Numbered from the stretch's first letter, positions 1-8,967 are shown. The stretch is 64,000 nucleotides of DNA from Pseudomonas duriflava (GCF_007830155.1 NZ_VLKY01000003.1:124001-188000), one strand, 5' to 3'. The notes: generated by a model from the letters alone, not told the origin. Made by a program: numbers and translations.

Positions 1-889
1 GGAAGACGGCATGGTCATGGACGATGGCGTCACGGCCTGTCTTGCTGATAATCACTTCCTGATGACCACCACCACCGGCGGTGCCGCGCGCATTCTCGAG
101 TGGCTGGAACTCTATCATCAAACCGAATGGCCAGAGCTGAAAGTCTATTTCACGTCGGTTACCGATCACTGGGCAACCATGACGCTGTCTGGCCCGGAAA
201 GCCGTAATCTGCTTGCCGAGCTGACCGATATCAATCTGGATAAAGACGCGTTTCCCTTCATGAGCTGGAAAGAGGGGACTGTGGGCGGCGTACCGGCCCG
301 GGTGTTCCGTATCTCCTTTACCGGCGAGCTGTCCTATGAAATCAACGTCCAGGCTGACTACGCCATGGGCGTATGGGAACAACTGATGGAGGCTGGTAAG
401 AAGTACGGTCTGACACCTTATGGTACGGAAACCATGCACGTCCTGCGGGCCGAAAAAGGCTTCATTATCGTAGGTCAGGACACCGACGGCTCCGTCACGC
501 CACAGGACTTGGGCATGAACTGGGCGGTCAGCATGAGCAAACCGTTCTCCTTTATCGGTAAGCGTGGCATGAATCGGCAGGACTGCCTCAAAGCAGACCG
601 CAAACAGCTGGTTGGCCTCAAACCGGTCAATCCTAAAGCCGTTCTGCCTGAAGGGGCGCAGCTGGTTTTCAACACCCAGCAGCCGATTCCGATGACCATG
701 GTTGGTCATGTGACATCTAGCTACTACAGCGCCTCAATGGGCTTCGGTTTTGCCCTGGCCGTTGTGAAGGGCGGCCTGGGCAAGATGGGGCAGAAGGTCT
801 ACGCCGCACTCAGGGATGGCACCTTCGTCGAGGCCGAAATCGTTTCTTCCGTATTCTACGATCCGAAAGGGGAGCGTCAGCATGTCTAA
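1..889 (+). CDS. soxA: Sarcosine oxidase alpha subunit, C-terminal part
   Basis: This is the 3' end of a gene cut by the window edge; the frame is open from base 2, so no start codon should be assigned here. The product is the large subunit of heterotetrameric sarcosine oxidase, which oxidises sarcosine to glycine and passes the one-carbon unit to tetrahydrofolate in the cytoplasm. The roughly 295 residues seen are the GcvT-like folate-binding domain; segments such as TSVTDHWATMTLSGP, FTGELSYEINV and GTETMHVLRAEKGFI are typical. The amine-oxidising domain lies outside the window. The stop codon overlaps the soxG start by 8 bases. In pseudomonads the usual order is soxB-soxD-soxA-soxG-purU-fdhA, part of glycine-betaine catabolism, and the genes that follow match it. 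Confidence 0.95.
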   Translation, partial: EDGMVMDDGVTACLADNHFLMTTTTGGAARILEWLELYHQTEWPELKVYFTSVTDHWATMTLSGPESRNLLAELTDINLDKDAFPFMSWKEGTVGGVPARVFRISFTGELSYEINVQADYAMGVWEQLMEAGKKYGLTPYGTETMHVLRAEKGFIIVGQDTDGSVTPQDLGMNWAVSMSKPFSFIGKRGMNRQDCLKADRKQLVGLKPVNPKAVLPEGAQLVFNTQQPIPMTMVGHVTSSYYSASMGFGFALAVVKGGLGKMGQKVYAALRDGTFVEAEIVSSVFYDPKGERQHV

Positions 890-1514
890 CGTGAACGTTT
901 ATTCACAGCGTCCCGCCGGTACTGCTCGCGCTGAATCTCCTTTGTTTCATGCCGAGCTCGAAAAGCTGGCTGGGCGAAGCGTAAGTGGTGCAGGTGTCAC
1001 TCTGCGTGAGAAGAAGCTACGGGGTCATCTGATTCTACGTGGCGATGCCAGCGATAGAGGCTTTACCCGTGCGGTTGAATCCGTGCTTGGCCTGGAACTG
1101 CCCGTTGCCTTGGGTCTGACTGCCAAAGGCGAGACTTCATTGCAATGGTTGGGGCCGGACGAGTGGCTTCTGGTTGTTCCGCAAGGCGAGGAATATGCCA
1201 CTGAGCTGAACTTGCGGGAGGCGATTGGCGATCGGCATATCTCTATCGTTAACGTCAGCGGCGGTCAGACTCTGTATGAACTGACAGGGCCAAACGTGCG
1301 TAACGTGCTGATGAAATCGACATCCTATGATGTCCATCCCAGCAATTTCCCGGTGGGCAAGGCCGTTGGAACGGTATTCGCCAAATCCCAGCTAATCATT
1401 CGTCACACCGGTGAGGACACCTGGGAGCTAGTCGTCCGCCGCAGCTTTGCCGATTACATCTGGCTTTGGTTGCAGGACGCTAGCGCCGAGTACGGTCTGG
1501 CCATCGCCGCCTGA
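882..1514 (+). CDS. soxG: Sarcosine oxidase gamma subunit
   Basis: About 210 residues, the small non-flavin subunit of heterotetrameric sarcosine oxidase. The ATG at 882 lies inside the end of soxA (8-base overlap) and follows the purine-rich ribosome site GGGGAG at 869-874, so it is preferred over an upstream in-frame codon at 816 that would overlap soxA more deeply. The protein contains a GcvT/YgfZ-like fold, with LQWLGPDEWLLVVP in the middle and VVRRSFADYIWLWLQDA near the C-terminus, both typical of SoxG. Tight overlap implies translational coupling with soxA. No deviation from the family is visible. Confidence 0.94.
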   Translation: MSNVNVYSQRPAGTARAESPLFHAELEKLAGRSVSGAGVTLREKKLRGHLILRGDASDRGFTRAVESVLGLELPVALGLTAKGETSLQWLGPDEWLLVVPQGEEYATELNLREAIGDRHISIVNVSGGQTLYELTGPNVRNVLMKSTSYDVHPSNFPVGKAVGTVFAKSQLIIRHTGEDTWELVVRRSFADYIWLWLQDASAEYGLAIAA

Positions 1515-1521
1515 GGCAAAA

Positions 1522-1556
1522 GGGGTGGGTTGAGCATAGCGATACCCATCCTACGA
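1522..1556. repeat. REP-like palindromic element
   Basis: An imperfect inverted repeat between soxG and purU: GTGGGTTGAGC and GATACCCATCCTAC flank a short centre. It shares the core AGCGATACCC (about 1538-1547) with the element at 2569-2606. Such GTAGGATGGGT...AGCGATACCCATC sequences are a common dispersed extragenic repeat in gammaproteobacteria. It could also fold as a hairpin in the sox transcript. Confidence 0.6.
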
Positions 1557-1635
1557 TAGGCATGTTTATGGTTTGTCTGGTAGGCCAAGCGCAATAGCTA
1601 CCACGACGACATCTAATCCACACCGGGAGCCACAC

Positions 1636-2493
1636 ATGAGCCGCACCCCCGACACCTGGATTCTTACTGCCCAGAGCCCCAGCCGTCTGGGAACTGTGGA
1701 CGTGGTTACCCGCTTTCTATTCGAGCAGCAGTGCTACGTCACTGAGCACCACTCTTTTGATGACCGACTAGCGGCGCGCTTCTTTATTCGCGTGGAGTTC
1801 AAGGCACCGGCTGTCTTTGACGAAGCTGCCTTTCGGGCCGGTCTTGCCGATGCCCTTGCGCCATTCGACATGCAGATGGAGCTGACCGCACCGGGCTATC
1901 GGCCTAAAGTCGCGATCATGGTGTCCAAGGCAGACCACTGCCTGAACGATCTGCTCTACCGTCAGCGTATCGGGCAGTTGCCTATGGACGTAGTCGCTGT
2001 GATATCCAACCATCCAGATCTTGAACCTCTGGCCCGTTGGCATGGCATCCCGTACCATCATTTCCCACTGGACCCGCATAACAAGCCCGCCCAGGAAGCC
2101 CATGTCTGGCAGGTCTTGCAGGATACCCAGGCGGAGCTGGTTGTGCTGGCTCGCTACATGCAGGTTCTTTCACCCGAACTCTGCCGCCGGCTCGATGGTT
2201 GGGCAATCAACATTCACCATTCCTTACTGCCCGGTTTCAAAGGCGCCAAACCCTACCACCAGGCGTACCAGAAGGGAGTAAAACTGGTTGGTGCCACGGC
2301 GCATTACGTCAACAACGACCTTGACGAAGGGCCAATCATCGCCCAAGGCGTAGAAAGCGTGGATCATGCCTATTATCCGGAGGACCTCGTTGCCAAGGGC
2401 CGTGACATCGAATGTCTAACTTTGGCCAAGGCTGTGGGTTATCACCTGGAGCGCCGCGTCTTTCTGAATGCCAACCGGACGGTAGTATTGTAG
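1636..2493 (+). CDS. purU: Formyltetrahydrofolate deformylase
   Basis: A 285-residue cytoplasmic enzyme that hydrolyses 10-formyl-tetrahydrofolate to formate and tetrahydrofolate. An N-terminal ACT domain (about residues 8-85, WILTAQSPSRLGTVDVVTRF) precedes a formyltransferase-fold domain with the catalytic Asn-His region in INIHHSLLPGFKGAKPYHQA and the Asp in NNDLDEGPIIAQ. The ATG at 1636 is chosen because GGGAG at 1625-1629 sits just upstream and the length matches the family; the longer frame from 1573 has no ribosome site. Placed between soxG and fdhA, it most likely recycles folate loaded with one-carbon units from sarcosine demethylation. Expression probably follows betaine/sarcosine supply, as for the homologous pseudomonad locus. 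Confidence 0.95.
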   Translation: MSRTPDTWILTAQSPSRLGTVDVVTRFLFEQQCYVTEHHSFDDRLAARFFIRVEFKAPAVFDEAAFRAGLADALAPFDMQMELTAPGYRPKVAIMVSKADHCLNDLLYRQRIGQLPMDVVAVISNHPDLEPLARWHGIPYHHFPLDPHNKPAQEAHVWQVLQDTQAELVVLARYMQVLSPELCRRLDGWAINIHHSLLPGFKGAKPYHQAYQKGVKLVGATAHYVNNDLDEGPIIAQGVESVDHAYYPEDLVAKGRDIECLTLAKAVGYHLERRVFLNANRTVVL

Positions 2494-2568
2494 TCCGGTA
2501 TCTTTCCGTGCGCTTATCGCACGGCTTCGTTGACGTTCAGCACAGGCTTTCTACGCTCAGTCTAGCCA

Positions 2569-2606
2569 TTGTAGGAGGGAACGAGCGCAGCGATACCCCT
2601 CTCCAC
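2569..2606. repeat. REP-like palindromic element
   Basis: Lies between purU and fdhA. The sequence begins TTGTAGGAGGG, has the core GAGCGCAGCGATACCCC, and ends CTCTCC. It shares GAGC, two variable bases and then AGCGATACCC with the element at 1522-1556, but in the opposite orientation relative to the GTAGGA end. Two copies in about 1 kb suggest a dispersed extragenic repeat rather than a gene-specific site. Confidence 0.6.
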
Positions 2607-2674
2607 AAACTCGCTACACCGCTTTCCATATATCACCGCCCATCAAGGGCTTATTACAACAAGAGGAAACGTGT

Positions 2675-3874
2675 ATGTCAGGCAATCGAGGCGTCGTCTA
2701 CCTGGGCGCTGGAAAAGTTGAAGTACAAAATATTCCCTTCCCTAGGATGGAAACTCCTCAAGGACGCCAGATCGACCATGGTGTGATCCTTCGGGTTGTT
2801 TCTACCAATATCTGCGGCTCTGACCAGCATATGGTACGCGGCCGTACCACCGCGCCTGAAGGTTTGGTGCTGGGGCACGAAATTACCGGAGAGGTGATCG
2901 AAGCGGGCAAGGGTGTGGAAAACCTCAAGGTAGGCGATCTGGTTTCCGTTCCCTTCAACGTAGCTTGTGGTCGCTGCCGTACCTGTAAAGAGCAGCATAC
3001 CGGCGTCTGTCTATCAGTTAATCCTTCCCGTGCGGGCGGTGCCTATGGCTATGTCGATATGGGCGGCTGGGTTGGTGGCCAGGCGGAGTACGTTATGGTG
3101 CCCTATGCTGATTTCAACCTGCTCAAACTGCCTGACCGTGACCGGGCGATGGAAAAAATCCGCGACCTGACCTGCCTTTCAGACATTCTGCCCACTGGCT
3201 ATCACGGTGCTGTCACAGCAGGCGTTGGGCCTGGCAGTACCGTCTATATTGCTGGCGCAGGCCCGGTTGGTCTTGCCGCAGCGGCTTCGGCGCGGCTGTT
3301 AGGTGCTGCGGTCGTCATCGTGGGTGACGTTAACCCGATACGTCTGGCTCACGCCAAGGCGCAAGGTTTCGAAATCGCTGACCTATCCCAGGACACCCCG
3401 CTGCATGAGCAGATCGCTGCACTGTTAGGCGAGCCGGAAGTAGATTGCGCTGTAGATGCGGTCGGCTTCGAGGCACGAGGGCATGGTCATTCAGGTTCTC
3501 AACACGAGGCCCCTGCGACCGTACTGAATTCGTTAATGGGCGTTACACGTGTTGCTGGCAAGATCGGGATTCCAGGACTTTATGTGACGGAGGATCCCGG
3601 TGCTGTAGACCAAGCGGCAAAGCAGGGTAGCCTGAGCATTCGCTTTGGTCTTGGTTGGGCTAAGTCCCATAGCTTCCACACCGGGCAAACCCCTGTGATG
3701 AAATATAACCGGCAGCTGATGCAGGCTATCATGTGGGACCGTATCAAAATCGCCGATATCGTTGGGGTTGAAGTCATCAACCTTGATAGCGCTCCCAAAG
3801 GCTATAGCGAATTCGATGCCGGGGTACCGAAAAAATTCGTAATCGACCCTCACGCATTGTTTAGCGCCGCCTAA
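2675..3874 (+). CDS. fdhA: Glutathione-independent formaldehyde dehydrogenase
   Basis: A 399-residue zinc-dependent, NAD-linked alcohol dehydrogenase family enzyme that oxidises formaldehyde to formate without glutathione. The catalytic zinc region shows CGSDQHMVRG and GHEITGEV; the structural zinc cluster is CGRCRTCKEQHTGVC near residues 97-111; the Rossmann nucleotide site is YIAGAGPVGLAAAASARLLGA. Length and motifs match Pseudomonas FdhA. The ATG at 2675 follows AGAGGAAA at 2662-2669. It closes the sarcosine block: demethylation in betaine catabolism generates formaldehyde, which this enzyme removes. The 181-base gap after purU, with a REP-like element, may allow separate transcription. 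Confidence 0.95.
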   Translation: MSGNRGVVYLGAGKVEVQNIPFPRMETPQGRQIDHGVILRVVSTNICGSDQHMVRGRTTAPEGLVLGHEITGEVIEAGKGVENLKVGDLVSVPFNVACGRCRTCKEQHTGVCLSVNPSRAGGAYGYVDMGGWVGGQAEYVMVPYADFNLLKLPDRDRAMEKIRDLTCLSDILPTGYHGAVTAGVGPGSTVYIAGAGPVGLAAAASARLLGAAVVIVGDVNPIRLAHAKAQGFEIADLSQDTPLHEQIAALLGEPEVDCAVDAVGFEARGHGHSGSQHEAPATVLNSLMGVTRVAGKIGIPGLYVTEDPGAVDQAAKQGSLSIRFGLGWAKSHSFHTGQTPVMKYNRQLMQAIMWDRIKIADIVGVEVINLDSAPKGYSEFDAGVPKKFVIDPHALFSAA

Positions 3875-3981
3875 CGAGCCCGCCCCGTTGCGCATCTGTT
3901 TCCCGCTTCGGGGTCGCTATGCCTCACTAGGCCATACAGGGGTATGCTAGAGCATGCAGCTATCAACCAAGGAAACTGCCA

Positions 3982-4278
3982 ATGCCTTATTTGATCGAAA
4001 CCTGGGATAAACAGGGCTCTGAACAACTGCGCCAGAACAATCGGCCCGCTCACTTGGACTTCTTGCGTGAAAATGCCAGTAAACTCTTGGCCTGCGGTGC
4101 CAAATTGGATGACGCAGGTGCCAATGCCAGCGGTAGCGTCTACATAGTAGACGTCGAAACACGTGATGAGGCGGAAGCCTTTCTGGCACAGGATCCTTTT
4201 AGCCAGGTAGGCTTGCCTGAAAAGGTTATGATCACACGTTGGAGAAAGGCCGTTCTTGATGGCAAAGCATTTGTCTGA
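3982..4278 (+). CDS. YciI-like family protein
   Basis: A 98-residue protein of the YciI/YCII ferredoxin-like alpha-beta fold. The signature is RPAHLDFLRENASKLLACGAKL, then VYIVDVETRDEAEAFLAQDPFSQVGL, ending in ITRWRKAVLDGKAF. Family members are small cytoplasmic dimers with a conserved His-Asp pair; some are reported as lyases or dehalogenase-like enzymes, but most have no proven role. AAGGAAAC lies just upstream of the ATG. It follows fdhA on the same strand after 107 bases; a metabolic link is possible but not shown. Confidence 0.85.
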   Translation: MPYLIETWDKQGSEQLRQNNRPAHLDFLRENASKLLACGAKLDDAGANASGSVYIVDVETRDEAEAFLAQDPFSQVGLPEKVMITRWRKAVLDGKAFV

Positions 4279-4736
4279 AAAGTAGCTTCAAGAGCTTGTT
4301 TTCCGTTTCGCTGAGCACTTCCCCTAGGCTTTAGCGCGTTTCCCCGCTTCGTTTGCGTAGTATTAAGCGGAGCGGGTCATATTTATTCATTTTGGTTAGA
4401 ACATTTCCAAGTATTGTTTGTCCCTATGCTGCTTAGGATGAACAAACGATATCAAAATGATAGCCTGCGGTTGCCATTTTGTAACACTTTCATCTTAGCT
4501 TAAGGTGCGATCAATATCACAGGTATTGATCTTTCAAATCCTGCGATGATACTTAGACTTATTCGCATGGGTTTAAATGGAGTGATTTGAAATAATAAAA
4601 ATGTTTATGCAAAGAGTGTATTGTCTCTTTTTGCAAGATAGATAATTACATTTAACATGGCCTGTTTTCAGAGTACTAGGCTAATTAATGCTGATGTTTG
4701 ACTGATATCAGCTATAGATATATGAGGAAGAGCCCC
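4279..4736. other. AT-rich intergenic region before the acyltransferase gene
   Basis: About 460 bases with no convincing gene. It becomes clearly AT-rich from about 4380 onward, marking the edge of the exopolysaccharide locus. An imperfect inverted repeat, TGCAAAGAG (4608-4616) with CTCTTTTTGCA (4625-4635), lies 100 bases before the acyltransferase and may be a terminator or regulatory hairpin. The stretch 4300-4364 shares three short words with 17865-17932. Confidence 0.5.
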
Positions 4737-5789
4737 ATGCGGAATACCAAACCCGAAAAGGATCTTAGGATCGAAACGATCAGAGGGTTGGCACTATTTT
4801 TAATGGTGGCAGGCCATGTAATCGGAAGCTCCGGCGACCAAGGCATGAAAGTATCGGATGACTCCTTCCTTAGATACCTCTACGATTCTCTCGTTTACAT
4901 CCGAATGCCGTTGTTTACCGCTATCTCAGGTTATGTCTATGCCCTGAGGCCTGTTACAGAAAGCAGTATTCTGATGCGCTTCTACCAGGGAAAGTTCAAA
5001 CGAATCCTGATTCCAATGATCGTCGTTTCAACTTTGTTCTTCGTCATGCAATCGCTGGTTCCCAATACCAATACAAAGCCGCAATGGAGCGATATTTTTA
5101 GCATTTACTTTTTTAGCTATGCTCATTTCTGGTTTCTGCAGTCTATCTTTTGTATTTTCTTGGTCGTTGCGGTCATAGAGAAGATTGGTCTGCTGTCTTC
5201 AATCAGAAATTACCTAGTCATTATGGCCATAGGGATCGTGGCTTCACTTAATTATGAAAGCTTCCCCGAATTCTTCTGCTTTTATAAAGCCGTCCAACTC
5301 TTCCCCTTCTTCCTGTTAGGGCTTGGTCTATATCGGTATTCCGATCAGCTCGTCACGATAAAAAAACAGGTTACCATCGCGTTGTGTCTGCTCGTTTTAG
5401 TTGTCATCGACCAAGCATACCTCTTTGACCAGATAGACTTTTCCGACTCTGAAATGAGTTTGATTGGTACAGCGCTAGGCCTTACCGCGATTTACATGAT
5501 CATTACCAAGCGAATTTATTTCAAGCCGCTGGCATGGTTGGGTTATTTCTCTTTTGAAATTTACCTGTTCCATGTATTCGGTACTGCAGGTAGTCGGATT
5601 GTGTTAAATAAACTATCCATTCACGATCCATGGATTATGTTTACTGTCAGTATGGTGCTTGGCTTGTTATTACCTGTCATGCTCAAGAAGGCAGTGGAGC
5701 GGATTAATATACTGAATTTAGCTTTCTTCGGTACGCCTGCAAAAAGAAAGCATGAGATCAAACTACAAGAAAAGGTATCGCTAGGTTAA
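4737..5789 (+). CDS. Acyltransferase family 3 membrane protein
   Basis: A polytopic inner-membrane protein of about 350 residues with roughly ten hydrophobic segments, belonging to the acyltransferase-3 (OafA/NodX-like) family that moves acetyl or other acyl groups onto sugars. The N-terminal signature RIETIRGLALFLMVAGHVIG carries the conserved arginine and histidine; the C-terminal half has FSFEIYLFHVFGTA, also typical. The ATG at 4737 is preferred because GAGGAAG at 4724-4730 is well spaced; a TTG at 4698 and an ATG at 4722 are in frame. It lies convergent to the polysaccharide operon, so O-acylation of that polymer is a reasonable inference. AT-rich relative to its left neighbours. Confidence 0.85.
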   Translation: MRNTKPEKDLRIETIRGLALFLMVAGHVIGSSGDQGMKVSDDSFLRYLYDSLVYIRMPLFTAISGYVYALRPVTESSILMRFYQGKFKRILIPMIVVSTLFFVMQSLVPNTNTKPQWSDIFSIYFFSYAHFWFLQSIFCIFLVVAVIEKIGLLSSIRNYLVIMAIGIVASLNYESFPEFFCFYKAVQLFPFFLLGLGLYRYSDQLVTIKKQVTIALCLLVLVVIDQAYLFDQIDFSDSEMSLIGTALGLTAIYMIITKRIYFKPLAWLGYFSFEIYLFHVFGTAGSRIVLNKLSIHDPWIMFTVSMVLGLLLPVMLKKAVERINILNLAFFGTPAKRKHEIKLQEKVSLG

Positions 5790-5812
5790 GAAGTCTTCAA
5801 AAAGCGATATTC

Positions 5813-5848
5813 AAAAAGCCGATTTGTTTATACAGGTCGGCTTTTTTA
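5813..5848 (+). terminator. Rho-independent terminator after the acyltransferase gene
   Basis: Inverted repeat AAAAAGCCGA / TCGGCTTTTTT separated by a loop of about 14 bases, ending in a run of T. It begins 24 bases after the acyltransferase stop codon. Confidence 0.85.
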
Positions 5849-6202
5849 TTGATATTTATTAACTCTGTAACTATTGCCATCTGTATGGTTTTTATTATGG
5901 CTGTAAAGCTTGCATAACCATTAAGGCAATGGTCGTAGGTTCGCCTATGTGTTTGCAGAGTAAATGCACGCTTGGTTGTACCGCTTCGATGGGTACGTTG
6001 GCTAAGATTAGCCAGGCAGCAGCATTATGTGTTGTAAAGGAGGGGCGAGGTACAACGAGATTAACAGAGTGATGGCTAGACGTCTCATCAAGCTGGCTGC
6101 TTGAATTTGTGTATGAACAATGCAGATTTATGTCGTCTAGCCTGAAGATGTGTACCTAATACTCTATTAATTTTGGTATATAAAAGGGCTCAACAGTATA
6201 CG
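5849..6202. other. Intergenic region between convergent genes
   Basis: About 350 bases between two convergent terminators. I see no gene. TGGCTAA-GA-TTAGCCA (about 5999-6014) is a short dyad. A strong ribosome-site-like AAAGGAGGGG near 6037 is not followed by a usable open frame. Function unknown; it may be relic sequence. Confidence 0.4.
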
Positions 6203-6238
6203 CAAAAAAAAATGCCCTTCAGGCGAAGGGCATTTTTA
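6203..6238 (-). terminator. Rho-independent terminator of the exopolysaccharide export gene
   Basis: On the minus strand ATGCCCTTC and GAAGGGCAT form a stem followed by a run of nine T. It begins 15 bases after the wza-like stop codon and probably ends the polysaccharide operon transcript. Confidence 0.88.
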
Positions 6239-6252
6239 GATTTCGTTTCGGC

Positions 6253-7362
6253 TTAGTTGCTAAAGCCCGAATTTGCATTAGCTGCAGAGCTGATAACGTT
6301 TGAAGAGCCTAGCAACTGGCTGATAAAACGATTCCAGCGTGTGATACCTGCAGGTCCAACATATACGACATCCTGGGGCTGCAAAGCAAAGTGCTGTGCT
6401 AGAACGAAAGCCGCTGGTGACGATGCGCTCAAATGGAAGACTTGCGCTTTCGCACCGGGTGCCTGGAAGTCAGCCGCACCGCGGATTACATATACTTCAT
6501 CAGCGTCAGCTGTTTCCTGGCTCAGGCCGCCCGCTTGGCCCAGGGCGTCCATAAGACTCAGACTGGTCGTCTTGAAGCTGGTCGCCAGAGGATTATTAAC
6601 TTCGCCTAGAACAAATACTTTGCGGTTATCGTTATAGGGCAGGTGGATGCTATCGCCGTCTTTTAGATAGATACCGTACAGTTTGGAGTTTTTACGGTTC
6701 AGGGTATCCGTGTCGATCTGATATTCCTTACCGTCACGTACTAGCGTCAGACCGCTTAGATCGGCGCTGTCTGTATCAACTCCTGCTTGGCCCAATGCCT
6801 CAGGCAATGTAATTGGTACAGTAGTCAGGGGAATAGAGTCACCTTTGGTGAAGGCGCCAGATAGCGTTACTTTCTGGCTGCCGAAGCGCAATACGCTAAC
6901 ATCGACTTGTGGATTATCGATGAAGGTTGCCAGTCGCGTAGAAATGGTCTTACGAATTTCTTCTAGCGTTCTACCTGCGGCGTTCACTGTACCCACGTAA
7001 GGATAGAAAATCGTACCGTCAGGGCGTACTAAGCGGCCATTGGCATCGATCTGCTGCTGCGCGCCCGAAGGAGCGGTCAGCTCAGGATGATCCCATACTG
7101 TGATATAGAGGAGGTCCGCCTTACCCACGCGATAGGCTTCAGGCCGATATTTCAGTAGCTCGTCCAGGTTTGTAGAGGCTTGCGGCTTACTGGCATCGTG
7201 ACTTAGCAGGTAAGAGCTGGTGATTGGTATCAGCTCAACTTTAGCGCCTTCAACTGTGCCGCTATTTTTCAGCTCATCTCTGTGGAGATACTGGCCTGGT
7301 GCCCATACGCAGCCCTGTAACAAGAGGCTGGATAGAAGTGCGAGGGTAAAGGTGCGTTTCAT
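6253..7362 (-). CDS. wza: Polysaccharide export outer-membrane lipoprotein (Wza-like)
   Basis: A 369-residue outer-membrane polysaccharide export protein forming the export channel. The N-terminus is a lipoprotein signal with lipobox LLQGC (cysteine at residue 18). A Poly_export domain (about 80-165, RVGKADLLYITVWDHPELTAP, then GTIFYPYVGTVNAAGRTLEEIR) is followed by SLBB repeats (KVTLSGAFTKG; KVFVLGEVNNP) and a C-terminal segment with DVVYVGPAGITRWNRF, as in E. coli Wza. AAGGAAG lies just before the ATG. It is last in the minus-strand polysaccharide set, separated from wzx by 286 bases, so it may have an additional promoter. Its expected partner is the Wzc-like protein at 12134-14356. Confidence 0.92.
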   Translation of the reverse strand: MKRTFTLALLSSLLLQGCVWAPGQYLHRDELKNSGTVEGAKVELIPITSSYLLSHDASKPQASTNLDELLKYRPEAYRVGKADLLYITVWDHPELTAPSGAQQQIDANGRLVRPDGTIFYPYVGTVNAAGRTLEEIRKTISTRLATFIDNPQVDVSVLRFGSQKVTLSGAFTKGDSIPLTTVPITLPEALGQAGVDTDSADLSGLTLVRDGKEYQIDTDTLNRKNSKLYGIYLKDGDSIHLPYNDNRKVFVLGEVNNPLATSFKTTSLSLMDALGQAGGLSQETADADEVYVIRGAADFQAPGAKAQVFHLSASSPAAFVLAQHFALQPQDVVYVGPAGITRWNRFISQLLGSSNVISSAANANSGFSN

Positions 7363-7648
7363 TTTTTCTTCCTTGATCGCTGTGAAAAAGTTCTAAAAAA
7401 CTTTATATCGATCGATTTATTTAGCGTCAGAACGTACTGCAATATAAGCAGCATTATTGTCTTAGGCGGGCCTACTTTCGCCTGGCGCTGGATAATTCGG
7501 AGTATCCGCTCTGTCAGACCAGACCACGTATATCAGCGGAGTCTGTGACAGGAACTGAAAAAATTAGTTCAGTTGGTACTTATTCTTAGCCCTTACTTTC
7601 CAAGTCGGAAGCTAGGCGTAAAAACATTAAAATAAAGTCAATGTTCAG
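7363..7648. other. Intergenic region between wza-like and wzx-like genes
   Basis: AT-rich, 286 bases, no gene seen. Near the wzx end there is AACTGAA ... TTCAGTT (about 7554-7575). A longer imperfect dyad built on CTGTCAGAC and GTCTGTGACAG lies at about 7526-7551. Either could stop or slow transcription into wza, which might then need its own promoter in the AT-rich stretch near 7400-7440. Confidence 0.4.
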
Positions 7649-8884
7649 TTACTTTATTTTTCGTGACAAAACTTCCAAAGCTATAAAGTCAACGGCTACC
7701 CGAATAGACCATGCCAAGGCAGCGCCTTGTAATGAAAAAAGGTTGATACATACAACGAGCAGACCAATATAAGGCAGCAGTTCTGCCATATGAACCATAG
7801 CCGTGACTTTTGAATGGCCTTTCGCCTGGATCTTGGCGAATGGAATCTGGGCAAGCGCATTGAAAATGAAACCAACCAATAGAATACGCAAAACCTGAGC
7901 ACCTTCTTCGCCGTATTCAGGTCCCATCCATGTAGTCATGACGAGGGGGGCCAGAATGAAGAGAGGAAGAACCATGGCAATGCAGACTGCTAACAGGGCC
8001 CAAAAAGCTCGATTTGTTTGAGCAACCGCGTCTGCTGAGCGTTTGCTAAGGAGCGGGAAGACAACCCGAGCAACCGCATTTGGGATAATGAGCATTCGCG
8101 AAATAGCCTCTGAGGGCGCGGTATAAAAAGATACTTTTTGAGCTCCAATCATATTGGACAAGATAAACCGGTCGAAATAGACCATGATTGGGCTGATGAT
8201 ATTGCTAATAGTCATCCAGCTGCCAAAGGCGAAAAGATCCTTGAAGACGGCTTTGTCGAACCGATAGAGGCCAGGTGGAAATTCTCTCCAGCAGGGAATG
8301 AACGCTACAGCCATCGAAATAATGCGGGCAACTACCAAGCCAATTGCTGTGGCAACAAAAGACGGGTCAATCAATACAGCAAACAGCGGACAGATGGCCA
8401 AAATGGAATTAGTAATGGTACGTAGCAGATTGAACTCTGCGAACCGCTCGTTTCCTTCTAGGTAGGAAAACCAGATCATTGTGAGTAGGAAGGACGGAAT
8501 AGAAAGGCTAAGCCACTGAAAACCAGATACAGCCGTATCAACGTTTTCTGATGAAACATTTAGCAAGTGAACTAACTTACCTGCACCAAACCACAATAAG
8601 AGTACTGCTAGAATGCTCAATCCGATAACAGCATACGTAGCCGTAGCAATAACTAATTTATTTTTTTCTACATTGCCATGATGCATTGCCACAGCCCGAA
8701 TAACAGCGCGGGTGAGTCCTGCATCAAAGATGGTTGCGTACCCTACGATCGCAAATGCCAAGGTAAAGAGGCCGAATTGTTCTATGCCTAGTGTGCGAGA
8801 GAGTATGCCCATGGTAGGCAGGGCAATAAGACTGGGAATCACTACACCCAGAATATTCCAGGTGCTGTTCTTGAGCATGGTCAT
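7649..8884 (-). CDS. Oligosaccharide flippase (Wzx-like)
   Basis: A 411-residue polytopic inner-membrane protein of the MATE/MVF superfamily, predicted to flip undecaprenyl-linked repeat units to the periplasmic face. It begins MLKNSTWNILGVVIPSLIALP and continues with GILSRTLGIEQFGLFTLAFAIVGY, a classic Wzx start; about twelve hydrophobic segments follow, with the charged loop FDRFILSNMIGAQKVSFYT typical of the second half. The C-terminus is short. Two in-frame ATG codons (8884 and 8878) compete and neither has a strong ribosome site. It sits between the polymerase and exporter genes, completing a Wzx/Wzy pathway. A second, truncated flippase lies at 21759-22700. Confidence 0.88.
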   Translation of the reverse strand: MTMLKNSTWNILGVVIPSLIALPTMGILSRTLGIEQFGLFTLAFAIVGYATIFDAGLTRAVIRAVAMHHGNVEKNKLVIATATYAVIGLSILAVLLLWFGAGKLVHLLNVSSENVDTAVSGFQWLSLSIPSFLLTMIWFSYLEGNERFAEFNLLRTITNSILAICPLFAVLIDPSFVATAIGLVVARIISMAVAFIPCWREFPPGLYRFDKAVFKDLFAFGSWMTISNIISPIMVYFDRFILSNMIGAQKVSFYTAPSEAISRMLIIPNAVARVVFPLLSKRSADAVAQTNRAFWALLAVCIAMVLPLFILAPLVMTTWMGPEYGEEGAQVLRILLVGFIFNALAQIPFAKIQAKGHSKVTAMVHMAELLPYIGLLVVCINLFSLQGAALAWSIRVAVDFIALEVLSRKIK

Positions 8885-8967
8885 TAAGGAGCTTCTATAG
8901 CGAAGGGCCCACCGCTATAGATGTCGATGGGCCGTATGACACGAGGGAGCATGTGCAGTAGTCGAGC

